Positions 17,601 to 23,615 are shown, counted from the stretch's first letter. The stretch: 37,989 nucleotides of DNA from Bacillus sp. FJAT-28004 (GCF_001280845.1 NZ_LGHP01000005.1:1-37989), one strand, 5' to 3'. Made by a program: numbers and translations. The notes: a model not told the origin generated them from the letters alone.

Positions 17601-18153
17601 CAAAAACGTCGTGATTCCGCATGAGGTAACAGATAACCATCCAGGTGATTATCAAGTTGTCTTGAGTGTAGAAGATATCCATGGATTAAAAGCAGAGGAA
17701 GATGCAACTGCTACGATAACTGTGCTTGATTTAAAGATTAATGGCTATGTAAAACATACAGATCGATATGAAGAGTTAAGAATTGCGTATAATAAAAGTG
17801 TAAGCGGAAGTCCAAACTCGCCTCGGACAGCCAATATGTTTGTTGCTGGAGAAGCATTCGTGTTAGAATCGAACACCACTAATACGGGAACCTCTGCTAC
17901 AAAGGCTACAGAAATACTTGTTGTCAGAGAACCATTCGATTTCGGCGTTCTTCTTACCTCTAAAACAAAAATAAATTGGACAGGAAAGATGATAGATAAG
18001 ACATACAACGCAAAATTGAAAGATGGAAAGTACACCTTCACTTTTAATGGAACGTGGTCTAATGGACACAAAGAATCAACTGATGTGATCATTGAAATCA
18101 AGGGTGATACTCAAATTTACCTTAATATCCACAGACAAGAAACAAACACATGA
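11662..18153 (+). CDS. Giant multidomain secreted surface protein (2163 aa)
   Basis: A signal peptide (about 1-30, AIAA-D) is followed by an unrecognised region, a Pro-rich linker of TPAPTPS/TPEPTPE type at 421-449, and a PKD-like domain (450-530). Next come Ig-like domains, a long beta-propeller-like region (about 790-1260) with DG-rich strands, a LamG-like sandwich (about 1262-1410), further Ig/fibronectin-like modules (1430-1815), a fibronectin type III domain (about 1820-1925), a PKD domain (about 1930-2030) and a unique C-terminus. No LPXTG motif is present; anchoring may be through the co-translated SLH partner. Arg codons are mostly AGA/AGG up to about 17100, then mostly CGN, so the gene looks mosaic. 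An adhesin or matrix role is inferred from domain types. Confidence 0.75.
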   Translation: MHYKIRRFIACLLLLIIAFGSVPISPAIAADNLTKTINLFNSSDRFSSVASKSNFTVDIASSIPAGYKLKTFEVLKDVADGSGNVSRKSQGKYGAGNPVNNKITFPSFNGALVNVTNAGYTSNMYAELSPSGGGKAWRFTVKGGVYTVSPSSSSDCWVGGSAKCTGILGSTDEYGKTIPIDKARDANGWFLAISDGFAGPTTYNYGGESVGKSDLVPNTVRITEALPEGDQKYIRVHDYGNILGGNNDAHLTIAIKMTIGNSSMGMNGSRLRYDYSTMTKWKAKTYLYGGEVKLTLEKLPEPTTPVVTCDCTVNPKDVTFANKDVLVESKLTVNLAQNGGKTVKNWTLYGKAKDGSQLVTLTSQYVGKSTFTHTFDFKIPASKLTSVGSYTETWVMRARVYFTDGTSAEEFVECTTTVTKAGATPAPTPSGSPSPSATPEPTPEPTMAPILAKAVFNPPQIIVGDKSDLMNYSNGFDSFYWEFNEILAEKLPNTSDFEYYNQTYDKPGLYKATIVVSNGTETKRHSATLEVLAPNPVAVVSGITKIVEGRPFPYPYHLNNSYTPLESKGVTIDKTKSEMRYKKVGDASYITGFPTTNNLSVGDYVLEGKVYDSLGNVSEWGTLNVEVIPDQPPTVSLVSPEESYRNNAVTIFVDAESPEGDKLSFLYLEERYDQDNDGNFEEEAWKVLYDGAYKNTHSVTYTTVGKRQYRAKVTEEFGMFGVSNISTTDILNYAPSVDFKAIGQTNQPEEGGSPPLIRYSGDSIFRSWVVKKPYVGGNGGKIGWKSDPTNIFTKNAIFANFHVGYPDSGNGANSRTKYQLAPDIVGKRSWTAPNGYNLIEQIFAGNRIYLSKQNYDTPINTFDISERDSVTGVEKRTFRINPNIPYVGLMAVGPDEVFYFSDGGHTAANSYSSRILKYDNNGNYLGDIIINSRKTSPKGDGMGVGIKYIEISPDGQFMYVAQFFAYYVPDDVWNGYYNTELRLFKYNLKSNTLIWESEGDSRERGLLSSFNITAAPSGETYFTYTYENRYGNGMSAYQGMMYRITSDGTTTIVPVGGAGISSVSLSDDNTVAYAVSTYFSDGSKYANVMFQSYRMWGDDFKSYNAASLVTSQDDWGHSYAESAPNANPIVYSDGTVYAQGRVHSSYNMYFDKWGNTGGQKIDAGSYSANLGKMFIANGGEIIYPVIHSEARTSHNWEDPGEFTAQIYSASRKATIVETPTSGLPILTTRETSGRSTPILPDGSLYVFTNNTVIPFVPNSASGSIKEVDANTVEVTNDDWGGLIYDAATSLKNYAFEFGVSVNDPKNGKVVGAGFQIQDERNMYAVEWSNTTLSLYRVVNGVKTLLQSIPMARSPFTTYPIKVESVNGIQRVYVNYAKVIEVADGTFKKGYSGLMSLGQPNAVFSNVSKTNYGDYYVEETIDTVLVNEPIRYDKVFKDIENDPSREESWTYKHDPNFFLNPQGTSAYNGNTYPTPVLNLDKSGVYEITFKSSDNPTFASYSKWSEPTTKLVYAHRRPVAVPSVRFTGSVSSEGEGLDYDTFDGSYDLDVADGIVERVFRTRWADETTWTSGKRILYNRPNVELFIQEQVKDVHGAWSFWEQTSVYKESLPPVNQTKPVMTITTPNGTLNSPVTYLTEPLIRWNYYDAQNDPQEKYRLVLTYVDTNATIISIEYDGNNLNYQVDEGILVKGKKVKVQGKVYSKGLWSDDSNIVYFVLNTPPITTLISPKGTINNPYITNNNKPTLSVSVTDAQNNPISAVDYEVFYASTDALVVDTNASISSFSRTLANPLMEGLHYWKARAFDGYEWGNYSNVDYFFIDTVKPADVDEQLAIEPTAVTVSFNAFNDAAPSSGHATRTFYLQKVNGDGSVTNIDLNGDGTTEYSIPLALSKQSHRVTGLISGQQYRVTVLDYDIAGNEGHYAYIYFNTNRPPVAKFDYLPKPPYEGDVITLTNLSTDPDGDAMVYKWTITGPNGYYNKVFTSKNVVIPHEVTDNHPGDYQVVLSVEDIHGLKAEEDATATITVLDLKINGYVKHTDRYEELRIAYNKSVSGSPNSPRTANMFVAGEAFVLESNTTNTGTSATKATEILVVREPFDFGVLLTSKTKINWTGKMIDKTYNAKLKDGKYTFTFNGTWSNGHKESTDVIIEIKGDTQIYLNIHRQETNT

Positions 18154-18156
18154 CAG

Positions 18157-18190
18157 AAAAGAGAGTGGGAGCAACCCACTCTCTTTTTTG
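18157..18190 (+). terminator. Rho-independent terminator after the giant surface gene
   Basis: GAGAGTGGG (18161-18169) pairs with CCCACTCTC (18175-18183) over loop AGCAA. Flanking AAAA extends the stem into the T run at 18184-18189. It begins 4 bases after the stop and closes the surface-protein operon. Confidence 0.9.
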
Positions 18191-18401
18191 TGTACGCGTA
18201 GCATGGGCATCATTAAGTACAGATACGGAGTTTCTGCAGGAGATGGCCGCGCTTCACCGGCTGCATCGATCATAAACACAGGCGCATCCCGATGCATCAG
18301 GATTTCCAAGATCATTTAAACAAGTCCAAGTCTTTTTTATCTTCATAATACGTTTGTTAAATATAGTGAAAAAGTTAAGTAATAAGCGCGATTCAAAGAT
18401 T
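18191..18401. other. Intergenic stretch with a possible minus-strand gene fragment
   Basis: No intact gene is seen. On the minus strand from ATG 18315 a frame reads ILMHRDAPVFMIDAAGEA, with coding-like composition. This faintly recalls a family in which an (I/L)MH(R/K)D.PV start is found near HipA-like kinases. The frame then runs into the terminator, has no ribosome binding site and is short, so it is at best a remnant. The remaining bases are AT-rich upstream sequence of the regulator gene. Confidence 0.25.
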
Positions 18402-18437
18402 AGTTGCGTTGACTGTTAAGGCAACTTTTGGTATAAT
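18402..18437 (+). promoter_or_regulatory. Sigma-A promoter with overlapping 25-bp operator-like dyad
   Basis: TTGACT (18409-18414) and TATAAT (18432-18437) are separated by 17 bases, a near-ideal sigma-A promoter. A dyad at 18402-18426 with perfect 6-bp outer arms (AGTTGC / GCAACT) and mostly matching inner bases covers the -35 box. The Xre gene begins 31 bases after the -10, so autoregulation is likely. Confidence 0.75.
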
Positions 18438-18468
18438 TAGGTTATGGAATATTTAGTAGGAGGTAGTC

Positions 18469-18777
18469 ATGAAAGCTCATCAAAATTTCGGGGAATATAT
18501 CCGATCATTACGATTGAAGAGAGATATGAAGCAAGTCGATGTGTGTGAAAAAGCTAATATTAAAACTGCATATTTGAGCAAAATTGAAAATAACAAGTCG
18601 GATCCGCCTTCTGAAGAAGTTCTTATTCGAATTGCCACTGCATTAGGTGAAAACCCATATCGTATGTTGATTCTTGCTGGTAAGGTGCCAATGGACTTTC
18701 AGCATGTCATCGTATCGGATGAAGAAGTATTTCAATACTTGGAGAAAAAAGTAAGGGCTAGAGCAAAAGCAAATTAA
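18469..18777 (+). CDS. Xre-family HTH transcriptional regulator
   Basis: 102 aa. Residues 8-65 form a typical Cro/C1 HTH: IRSLRLKRDMKQVDVCEKA, then the recognition segment NIKTAYLSKIENNKSDPP, then a helix with EEVLIRIATALG. The C-terminus is short and basic. RBS AGGAGG lies 7 bases before the ATG. It is the first gene after the promoter/dyad at 18402-18437 and precedes the primase, so it probably controls the replication/maintenance block and itself. Confidence 0.85.
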   Translation: MKAHQNFGEYIRSLRLKRDMKQVDVCEKANIKTAYLSKIENNKSDPPSEEVLIRIATALGENPYRMLILAGKVPMDFQHVIVSDEEVFQYLEKKVRARAKAN

Positions 18778-18796
18778 ACACGCGGGAGGTATAGCC

Positions 18797-19924
18797 ATGT
18801 TTTTTCCACCTAAATATATTGAAGATCTATTAAAGAAAATCGATTTACTAGATTTGATGACGAGCCATAACATCAGAACGAAAACAGGCGTAGGGAAAAA
18901 TGATTATTACGAAGCAAGCTTTTGCTGCGGAAAAACTGATTTGCAGAATGGACGGATTCGTAAAGGAGATACCATTTATCGCTGTCGTGCATGCGGGGAT
19001 TTTGGTAATGCCATTAATTTTCTTGAACGTGTGGCCGGTATGGATTTTCAAGATGCCGTTCATTCACTCGTTGAGATGGCAAATATCGATCTTCCTGTTG
19101 TAGATCCGGTTCTGGTCGAAGCTGAAAAACGTAAAAATAAGGCTATGCTGCTTGCTGCGGAATTCTACCATAGCCAGAAAAATTGTGAGTACCTTTTAAG
19201 CAGAGGAATCAATGAAGCAGTACTTAATCGTCATAAGGTTGGATATGCACCAGGAGGACGAGCTCTACGAGGTTACTTAGAAGAGCAAGGATATACCAAA
19301 GAAGAATTACAGAGTTACCGTTTGATCAATGCAAAAGGGCTTGATGCCCTATTTTATAGAGCGGTTGTGCCTGTATATATGTATGGCAAAGTAACCGATC
19401 TCTACGGAAGAGCAGTAGACGATAGCAAAGCCGGAATTAAACATTTTTATGTTAATGGCGATGATATTTTAGGTGGCTTTGATTTACTGGATACCAAGCG
19501 CGTTGTTTATTTATATGAATCAGCTATTGATCGATTAGTAGCGGAGAGTTACGACATAAGCAACGGGATTGACTCGGGCGGCGCTCATAAGTTTAAGGCT
19601 GCACATGCACGGATGTTGAAGAAGAAGAAGGTCAAAAGGGTCATGGTCATTTATGACGGTGACAAAGCTGGCAGGCAAGGTGCAATGGCGTCAGGGCAAT
19701 TGTTAGTGGATGAAGGCATAGAGGTATGGATTGGTGAGCTTCCAGATGGAATGGATCCAGCTCAAATGATACAAGAAAAAGGAAAAGATGCTTTTGTAGC
19801 TGCTCTATATAAGCCCAAAACATTCCAACAATATAAGATGTACGATGAACTTTCTAAATATCGTCTTGAAGACATTGAAAAATATATTGCAGATAAAAAA
19901 ACATTAACACTTGTGGCTCAGTAG
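18797..19924 (+). CDS. DnaG-like primase with CHC2-type zinc finger and TOPRIM domain
   Basis: 375 aa. The N-terminal finger has C43-C44 and C63-R-A-C66 (YRCRACGDFGNAINFL), but the His of the usual CPFH is missing. The middle (LLSRGINEAVLNRHKVGYAPGG) matches the DnaG catalytic-core start. TOPRIM follows, with the acidic residue in YESAIDRL and the DGDKAG motif at D287/D289. It stops before a helicase-binding domain, so it is shorter than chromosomal DnaG (about 600 aa), as in phage and plasmid primases. RBS GGGAGG. It should synthesise primers for replication or mobilisation of the element. Confidence 0.85.
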   Translation: MFFPPKYIEDLLKKIDLLDLMTSHNIRTKTGVGKNDYYEASFCCGKTDLQNGRIRKGDTIYRCRACGDFGNAINFLERVAGMDFQDAVHSLVEMANIDLPVVDPVLVEAEKRKNKAMLLAAEFYHSQKNCEYLLSRGINEAVLNRHKVGYAPGGRALRGYLEEQGYTKEELQSYRLINAKGLDALFYRAVVPVYMYGKVTDLYGRAVDDSKAGIKHFYVNGDDILGGFDLLDTKRVVYLYESAIDRLVAESYDISNGIDSGGAHKFKAAHARMLKKKKVKRVMVIYDGDKAGRQGAMASGQLLVDEGIEVWIGELPDGMDPAQMIQEKGKDAFVAALYKPKTFQQYKMYDELSKYRLEDIEKYIADKKTLTLVAQ

Positions 19925-19943
19925 TCATTTAGGAGTGTAGTCA

Positions 19944-20348
19944 ATGCAAATCGTAGTCATAAGAGTAAACAGCCAGATTGAGATATTAAAGGAAGTCCTA
20001 CGTGAAGTCTCAGCATACCCGTTATGGAAAACTCTTTATGGTGATGAATGGTTAACGAGAATAAATGAACTTAGAACAAGCATTGAAAACATCAATTCTA
20101 AAAATGAAAAAGATATGGAATTAGGTATTCATTTTTCTTTTTCTGCAGCTCAACTGCTTAAGCGAATGCTAGTCTATTATCTAAAGCATAATCGCCAGGA
20201 TAGCGATACTAACAAATTAGATATGATAGCAGATTTTATTCTCACCATTGAGGACCGGATCGAAAGCTCGTTAGCTCAGTTGTTTGTCGCCTTTGATTCA
20301 CAGGTATCTGCTCATAAACGAAATATAGAGAAAGAAGTGATTTTATAA
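19944..20348 (+). CDS. Hypothetical helical protein
   Basis: 134 aa, almost entirely alpha-helical in appearance (EILKEVLREVSAYPLWKTL, then a stretch with AAQLLKRMLVYYL and a charged C-terminal helix). No family is recognised and there is no signal or membrane segment. RBS AGGAG is well placed. The stop overlaps the start of the antitoxin-like gene by one base (TAATG), so it is translated with the Fic locus. It could be a third component of that locus, but nothing in its sequence shows this. Confidence 0.5.
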   Translation: MQIVVIRVNSQIEILKEVLREVSAYPLWKTLYGDEWLTRINELRTSIENINSKNEKDMELGIHFSFSAAQLLKRMLVYYLKHNRQDSDTNKLDMIADFILTIEDRIESSLAQLFVAFDSQVSAHKRNIEKEVIL

Positions 20349-20530
20349 TGACGAAGGAAAATAATGTATCGCGTGAGGCATTTGAAAAACAATTTAAGCA
20401 GGTTAATGCTTCATGGGGATATGAAGATGCTGGAATTGATGACAAGGGCAAGGAGCTCATATATAAGCGTCTAAATGGAGAAATCACAGAAGAAGAATTT
20501 AATTTGGCAGTTAAAAAGCTAGCCGAATAA
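20348..20530 (+). CDS. VbhA-like antitoxin of the Fic system
   Basis: 60 aa. The segment VNASWGYEDAG carries an S-x3-E inhibitory pattern (S22, E26) followed by D27 where G or N is usual. The C-terminal half, LIYKRLNGEITEEEFNLA, is typical of VbhA-family antitoxins. These small proteins place a glutamate in the Fic active site and block AMP transfer. The Fic gene lies about 200 bases downstream, with a 35-aa membrane peptide between them. The protein aligns along most of its length with the N-terminus of that Fic protein, so one arose by duplication. Confidence 0.7.
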   Translation: MTKENNVSREAFEKQFKQVNASWGYEDAGIDDKGKELIYKRLNGEITEEEFNLAVKKLAE

Positions 20531-20618
20531 AAAGAGATATTTTCATTACAAATAGTAAGTTAATCGACAACACGTTTGGTAAATAGAAGTGACAAGATGT
20601 AATGAGGTGAACATAAGG

Positions 20619-20726
20619 ATGATGAAAGATTTAACGTATTATTTATTGGGCCTAATAGTTGTTTTTACTATTGCTAAATTAGTTATTAAAGTTATGCGTG
20701 ATAGACTCAAAGATGATGATCAGTAG
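20619..20726 (+). CDS. Small membrane peptide (35 aa)
   Basis: ATG 20619 (or 20622) follows GAGGTGA with good spacing. The peptide has one membrane helix (YYLLGLIVVFTIAKLVIKV) and a charged tail (RDRLKDDDQ). It lies between the antitoxin-like gene and the Fic gene. The function is unknown. Size and topology would also fit a type I toxin, but no antisense RNA signal was identified. Confidence 0.5.
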   Translation: MMKDLTYYLLGLIVVFTIAKLVIKVMRDRLKDDDQ

Positions 20727-20737
20727 GGGGAATACGG

Positions 20738-21793
20738 CTGAAGATATCCAGAGATAAATATGACCGAGAGATCGAGCGTGTTAGTGCATCATGGGAGTAC
20801 GAAAATAGTTTCTTGTCTGCAGGTGAAAAAGAAGAGATCTATCAACGACTTGTTGATGTAAAGAGCATGAGTATGAAGAGAGCTGGAGGCAAACCAATGA
20901 CCAGTGAATATTTATATCCGGGAACAAACGTCTTGAAAAATCATTTTGGCATTCAAGATCAAGTGAAGTTAGATAATATAGAACGGTATCATACAGCTTA
21001 TCGAGCGATGGAACTCCGTTTTAATTCAGCACCAAAAGCTTTTGATCTTAACTATCTCAAAGACATACATAGTCACCTGTTCCAGGATGTTTATCCCTTC
21101 GCGGGTCAGCTAAGAACAACCAATATCGGTAAAAACAATTTTTGGTTCTGTGATACAAGTAGGATTTCTCGATTAGGAGACCAAGTGTTTTCTGAATTAA
21201 AAGGAGACAAGTTTTTAAAGGGTTTGGCTCAAGATGAGTTCGCAAATAAAGCAGCCTATTATTACACGGAAATTAACTATATGCACCCCTTTAGGGAGGG
21301 TAATGGCCGCGCAATTCGTGAATTTTTTGAACAGTTATCGAAGAACGCAGGCTATGAGTTGAATTGGCAAAATGTACCGACAAATGAATATTTTCAAGCC
21401 GTAAAAATGACGGATGACCCCAAGCAGTTAGGTGAGCTGGTCAATGTATTGAATAAATGTTTGAGTCCAATAAATGATGTAGTAAAAGAACAGGCCCAGT
21501 GGATCGAACCGCCAGGGGGAATCCAATTAAAAGAGCTATTGAAAAATACAAATGGATTACCTGCAGCGAAAGCAAACATAGACGCAGCTGCACTAAACAA
21601 AACGGTCGATCGTTTTCAAATAAATGAGAAGGGCTCTTTTGTAAGAGTCCAATTTAATGGGGAATCAATCTTAAAAACGATTCCATTAGAAAAGCATCCA
21701 CATCTATCTGCAGTAAAGAAAAACCTCATGTTAGATCAAGCTGCAGCCGGTACTAAAATGGTTAGCCAAATAAGTAAGTACCTTGAGCCATAA
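20738..21793 (+). CDS. Fic-domain protein (AMPylase toxin) with N-terminal inhibitory helix
   Basis: About 351 aa from CTG 20738. The Fic motif is complete: HPFREGNGR with catalytic H183, then AIREFF. The frame is open upstream to 20720, and the extra N-terminus carries VSASWEYENS, an exact S-x3-E-N inhibitory motif (S18, E22, N23) of self-inhibited Fic proteins. No ATG, GTG or TTG lies in frame before TTG 20813, which has no RBS and would remove the motif. CTG 20738 is spaced 7 bases from GTAGGGGG, so it is preferred; the rare start is the uncertain point. Fic proteins AMPylate target proteins such as gyrase. The C-terminal 110 residues are unassigned. Confidence 0.8.
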   Translation: MKISRDKYDREIERVSASWEYENSFLSAGEKEEIYQRLVDVKSMSMKRAGGKPMTSEYLYPGTNVLKNHFGIQDQVKLDNIERYHTAYRAMELRFNSAPKAFDLNYLKDIHSHLFQDVYPFAGQLRTTNIGKNNFWFCDTSRISRLGDQVFSELKGDKFLKGLAQDEFANKAAYYYTEINYMHPFREGNGRAIREFFEQLSKNAGYELNWQNVPTNEYFQAVKMTDDPKQLGELVNVLNKCLSPINDVVKEQAQWIEPPGGIQLKELLKNTNGLPAAKANIDAAALNKTVDRFQINEKGSFVRVQFNGESILKTIPLEKHPHLSAVKKNLMLDQAAAGTKMVSQISKYLEP

Positions 21794-21815
21794 TACATTT
21801 ATAAGGGGCCGTATC

Positions 21816-22016
21816 ATGAATCGATTGAAATTATACTTGTTACTAATCGTAATCGCATTGGTGCTAGGTACACTATCTTATGCCTTAGATCTTTTCAATA
21901 TTTACCTGGCTTTGCTAATAATTTGTTTCTTGATTTATGCAGCAACAGACTTATTTAAAACCGGTATTAAGAAATCAAAATCTATCGTTCGATTCTTTAC
22001 TCAATCCAGGAGATGA
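21816..22016 (+). CDS. Small two-helix membrane protein
   Basis: 66 aa from ATG 21816 (ATAAGGGG upstream); the in-frame TTG at 21783 inside the Fic gene lacks an RBS. Two hydrophobic segments (LYLLLIVIALVLGTLSYAL and IYLALLIICFLIYAA) are followed by a basic tail (KTGIKKSKSIVRFF). The stop overlaps the next start as ATGA. No family is recognised. It is probably coupled to the zinc-finger gene that follows. Confidence 0.55.
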   Translation: MNRLKLYLLLIVIALVLGTLSYALDLFNIYLALLIICFLIYAATDLFKTGIKKSKSIVRFFTQSRR

Positions 22017-22276
22017 TCGATATGGATGTCGATTTTTGTACCATTGAAGGTTGCTCTAAAGCGGTTAAAGCAAAAGGCTGGTGTGCGATGCATCATCAGC
22101 GTTATTTGCGGTATGGCAATCCTTATTATGTGCGACCGAATAAGAACGTGTATCATCGTCGTCCGATTAAACCGATGCGATCCACAAGGCTATGCGAATT
22201 AAACGGATGTGATCGAGTACATGCAGCAAAAGGGATGTGTCGTGTGCATTACAACGCCAATAAAAAGGAGAGTTAA
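22013..22276 (+). CDS. Duplicated small zinc-binding protein
   Basis: 87 aa with two copies of one motif, C-x4-C-x8-C-x2-H: first CTIEGC with GWCAMH, then CELNGC with GMCRVH. This treble-clef-like motif also occurs at the N-terminus of phage HNH nucleases, but no HNH catalytic motif is present here, so it is probably a DNA- or protein-binding zinc module. The first copy continues QRYLRYGNP, typical of phage-encoded versions. It starts inside the upstream gene (ATGA). Confidence 0.6.
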   Translation: MIDMDVDFCTIEGCSKAVKAKGWCAMHHQRYLRYGNPYYVRPNKNVYHRRPIKPMRSTRLCELNGCDRVHAAKGMCRVHYNANKKES

Positions 22277-22280
22277 CAAA

Positions 22281-22463
22281 GTTAAGCTGATAGCGAACGG
22301 AACGGTTGAAGGGGCGCCGGAAGAAATATTAGAGTAGGGTGACATTAAGAATTACGACAAATACGATGCTTTTTGGAACTGGCCAGTCCATGTCCTTGTA
22401 GACAGCGGCTCTAATCATATTGAGAGCATTAATCCAAGCCTAATCAATCCAGAACAAGGGGTT
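22281..22463 (+). pseudogene. Startless coding remnant upstream of traX
   Basis: Bases 22281-22337 read VKLIANGTVEGAPEEILE then TAG. The same frame then stays open (NYDKYDAFWNWPVHVLVDSG) straight into traX. Neither part has an ATG, GTG or TTG in frame, although GGAG at 22267-22270 is well spaced from the GTT at 22281. Composition looks coding. Either a start codon has been lost and the gene is decayed, or a non-standard start is used. Confidence 0.35.
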
Positions 22464-22469
22464 ATGTCT

Positions 22470-23096
22470 TTGCAATTACTAGCCATGCTTACTATGTTAA
22501 TTGATCATCTAGGAAAAGAATTTTTTGAAAATCAAATGGGTTGGAGAATCATCGGGCGTATTGCTTTTCCGATCTATGCTTACTTAATCGTTAGAGGGTA
22601 TCAGATCACAAAGAATAAAAAAAAATACCTATTACGGTTACTGATCATCGCCTTGTTGTCTCAGTATCCATACATGTATGGACTTGAGATAAGCGGAATC
22701 AATGTCGTAGGTGCGTTTGTAATTTGTATATTGGCCATGATGATTATCGATCAAGTAAACCGGATTTATATTTCAGTCATCGTTGTTTTGATAAGCAGCT
22801 GCATTCTGGAGTTTTTCAAGTTTGATTATGGGGTTTATGCCTTATTGCTAATTCTTATTTATCGGTATTCCAAGCAAAATCTTATGATTGGTTTACATAT
22901 AGCATTAAATATCGTTTTTATCTTTTACAAAAACTGGGCCATTCAATTCTTTAGCATTGCTCCTACAATAGCGATTGTGTACATGCCTCATCTATTGAAA
23001 TGGATCGAAGAGATACGCATCCCCCGCTGGCTATGGCGATCATTTTACCCCGTTCATTTAAGCATCATTGCAATACTACTTTTTATACTTAAATAG
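22470..23096 (+). CDS. traX: TraX-family membrane acetyltransferase
   Basis: About 208 aa. The N-terminus LLAMLTMLIDHLGKEFF and the block RIIGRIAFPIYAYLIVRG are diagnostic of TraX. Six to seven membrane segments follow. TraX of plasmid F acetylates the pilin N-terminus; homologues occur widely in Gram-positive bacteria with unknown substrates. AAGGGG (22456-22461) is 8 bases from TTG 22470 and only 2 from ATG 22464, so TTG is preferred. A pilin-like peptide is encoded in the same window, which makes it a candidate substrate (inference). Confidence 0.85.
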   Translation: MQLLAMLTMLIDHLGKEFFENQMGWRIIGRIAFPIYAYLIVRGYQITKNKKKYLLRLLIIALLSQYPYMYGLEISGINVVGAFVICILAMMIIDQVNRIYISVIVVLISSCILEFFKFDYGVYALLLILIYRYSKQNLMIGLHIALNIVFIFYKNWAIQFFSIAPTIAIVYMPHLLKWIEEIRIPRWLWRSFYPVHLSIIAILLFILK

Positions 23097-23105
23097 CAAT
23101 CAAGG

Positions 23106-23130
23106 AGCCGTGGCCATTGACGGCTTTTTA
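23106..23130 (+). terminator. Terminator after traX
   Basis: AGCCGT (23106-23111) pairs with ACGGCT (23120-23125) over an 8-base loop and is followed by TTTTTATTTT. It lies 9 bases after the traX stop. Confidence 0.75.
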
Positions 23131-23217
23131 TTTTGCCCTCAAATAAAAAATGCTGGTACTCCGCTTCGACGCAAACCGCATCCGGTGTTATCATCGGGCT
23201 GCTCTTAATCAATGGCT

Positions 23218-23442
23218 TCATATATCCCAAAATTGATCAGCTCGAATTAAAGGATCTATTTCTCGTAGGGCTTTTATTATTTTTTTCATTGTTGATCCGC
23301 TTGGAATATATTGATCATCCCCGCAAGCATTCGAAACTGTAGTTCTTCCCACACCTCCTTTTTCTGCTACCCACTCCTGTTTTATCCCTTTACGATCTAA
23401 CCACCGGCCTAGTTTGCTACGTTTCTTTCCAAGTCCAAACAT
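23218..23442 (-). CDS. Small HTH regulator, minus strand
   Basis: 74 aa on the minus strand, the only clear minus-strand gene of the window. From ATG at 23442 it reads MFGLGKKRSKLGRWLDRKGI, then QEWVAEKGGVGRTTVSN as the HTH, and ends ALREIDPLIRADQFWDI. This is a well-known Bacillales/phage Cro-like family. AAAGGAGG on the minus strand is about 9 bases from this ATG, which excludes the longer frame starting at 23490. It is divergent from the actin-like partition gene and shares its 190-base upstream region, so it probably regulates that locus. Confidence 0.8.
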   Translation of the reverse strand: MFGLGKKRSKLGRWLDRKGIKQEWVAEKGGVGRTTVSNACGDDQYIPSGSTMKKIIKALREIDPLIRADQFWDI

Positions 23443-23492
23443 TGTTCTTTCTCCTCCTTTTCTTTTGTCTTCTATTAACAGCATGAACAAAT

Positions 23493-23529
23493 TTCCCGAT
23501 TACTAAACGTTATTTTCCGATTTCGGGAA
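23493..23529. promoter_or_regulatory. Inverted repeat between divergent HTH and partition genes
   Basis: TTCCCGA (23493-23499) and TCGGGAA (23523-23529) form an inverted repeat with a 23-base spacer, just upstream of the minus-strand HTH gene. It is a plausible operator for that regulator. Confidence 0.4.
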
Positions 23530-23564
23530 TAGTGGACAAGCGATATCACGTAGTTATGTAACTA

Positions 23565-23615
23565 GGTACACACAACGGCAAGCGCAGACATAAACGTGCG
23601 CACCTGGGTACACAC
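23565..23615. repeat. Direct repeats and palindrome upstream of the actin-like gene
   Basis: GGTACACAC occurs at 23565-23573 and 23607-23615 (42 bases apart). A palindrome GTGCGCAC lies at 23596-23603, and TAGTTA-TG-TAACTA stands at 23551-23564 next to the first repeat. Short repeats here are where ParR-type proteins bind in type II partition loci, so this may be the centromere-like site (inference). Confidence 0.45.

Noticed and set aside
17745..18101. 118-aa minus-strand ORF
   Set aside because: Antisense to the conserved C-terminus of the giant protein, no RBS.
18076..18319. ORFs of 75-79 aa across the terminator on both strands
   Set aside because: They read through a strong terminator hairpin and lack RBS; only a fragment on the minus strand is kept as a possible remnant.
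20813..20815. TTG as start of the Fic gene
   Set aside because: No RBS and it would remove the inhibitory S-x3-E-N motif that is in frame just upstream.
23133..23342. 69-aa plus-strand ORF after traX
   Set aside because: TTG start inside the terminator T run, no RBS, and its 3' half is antisense to the well-supported HTH gene at 23218-23442.
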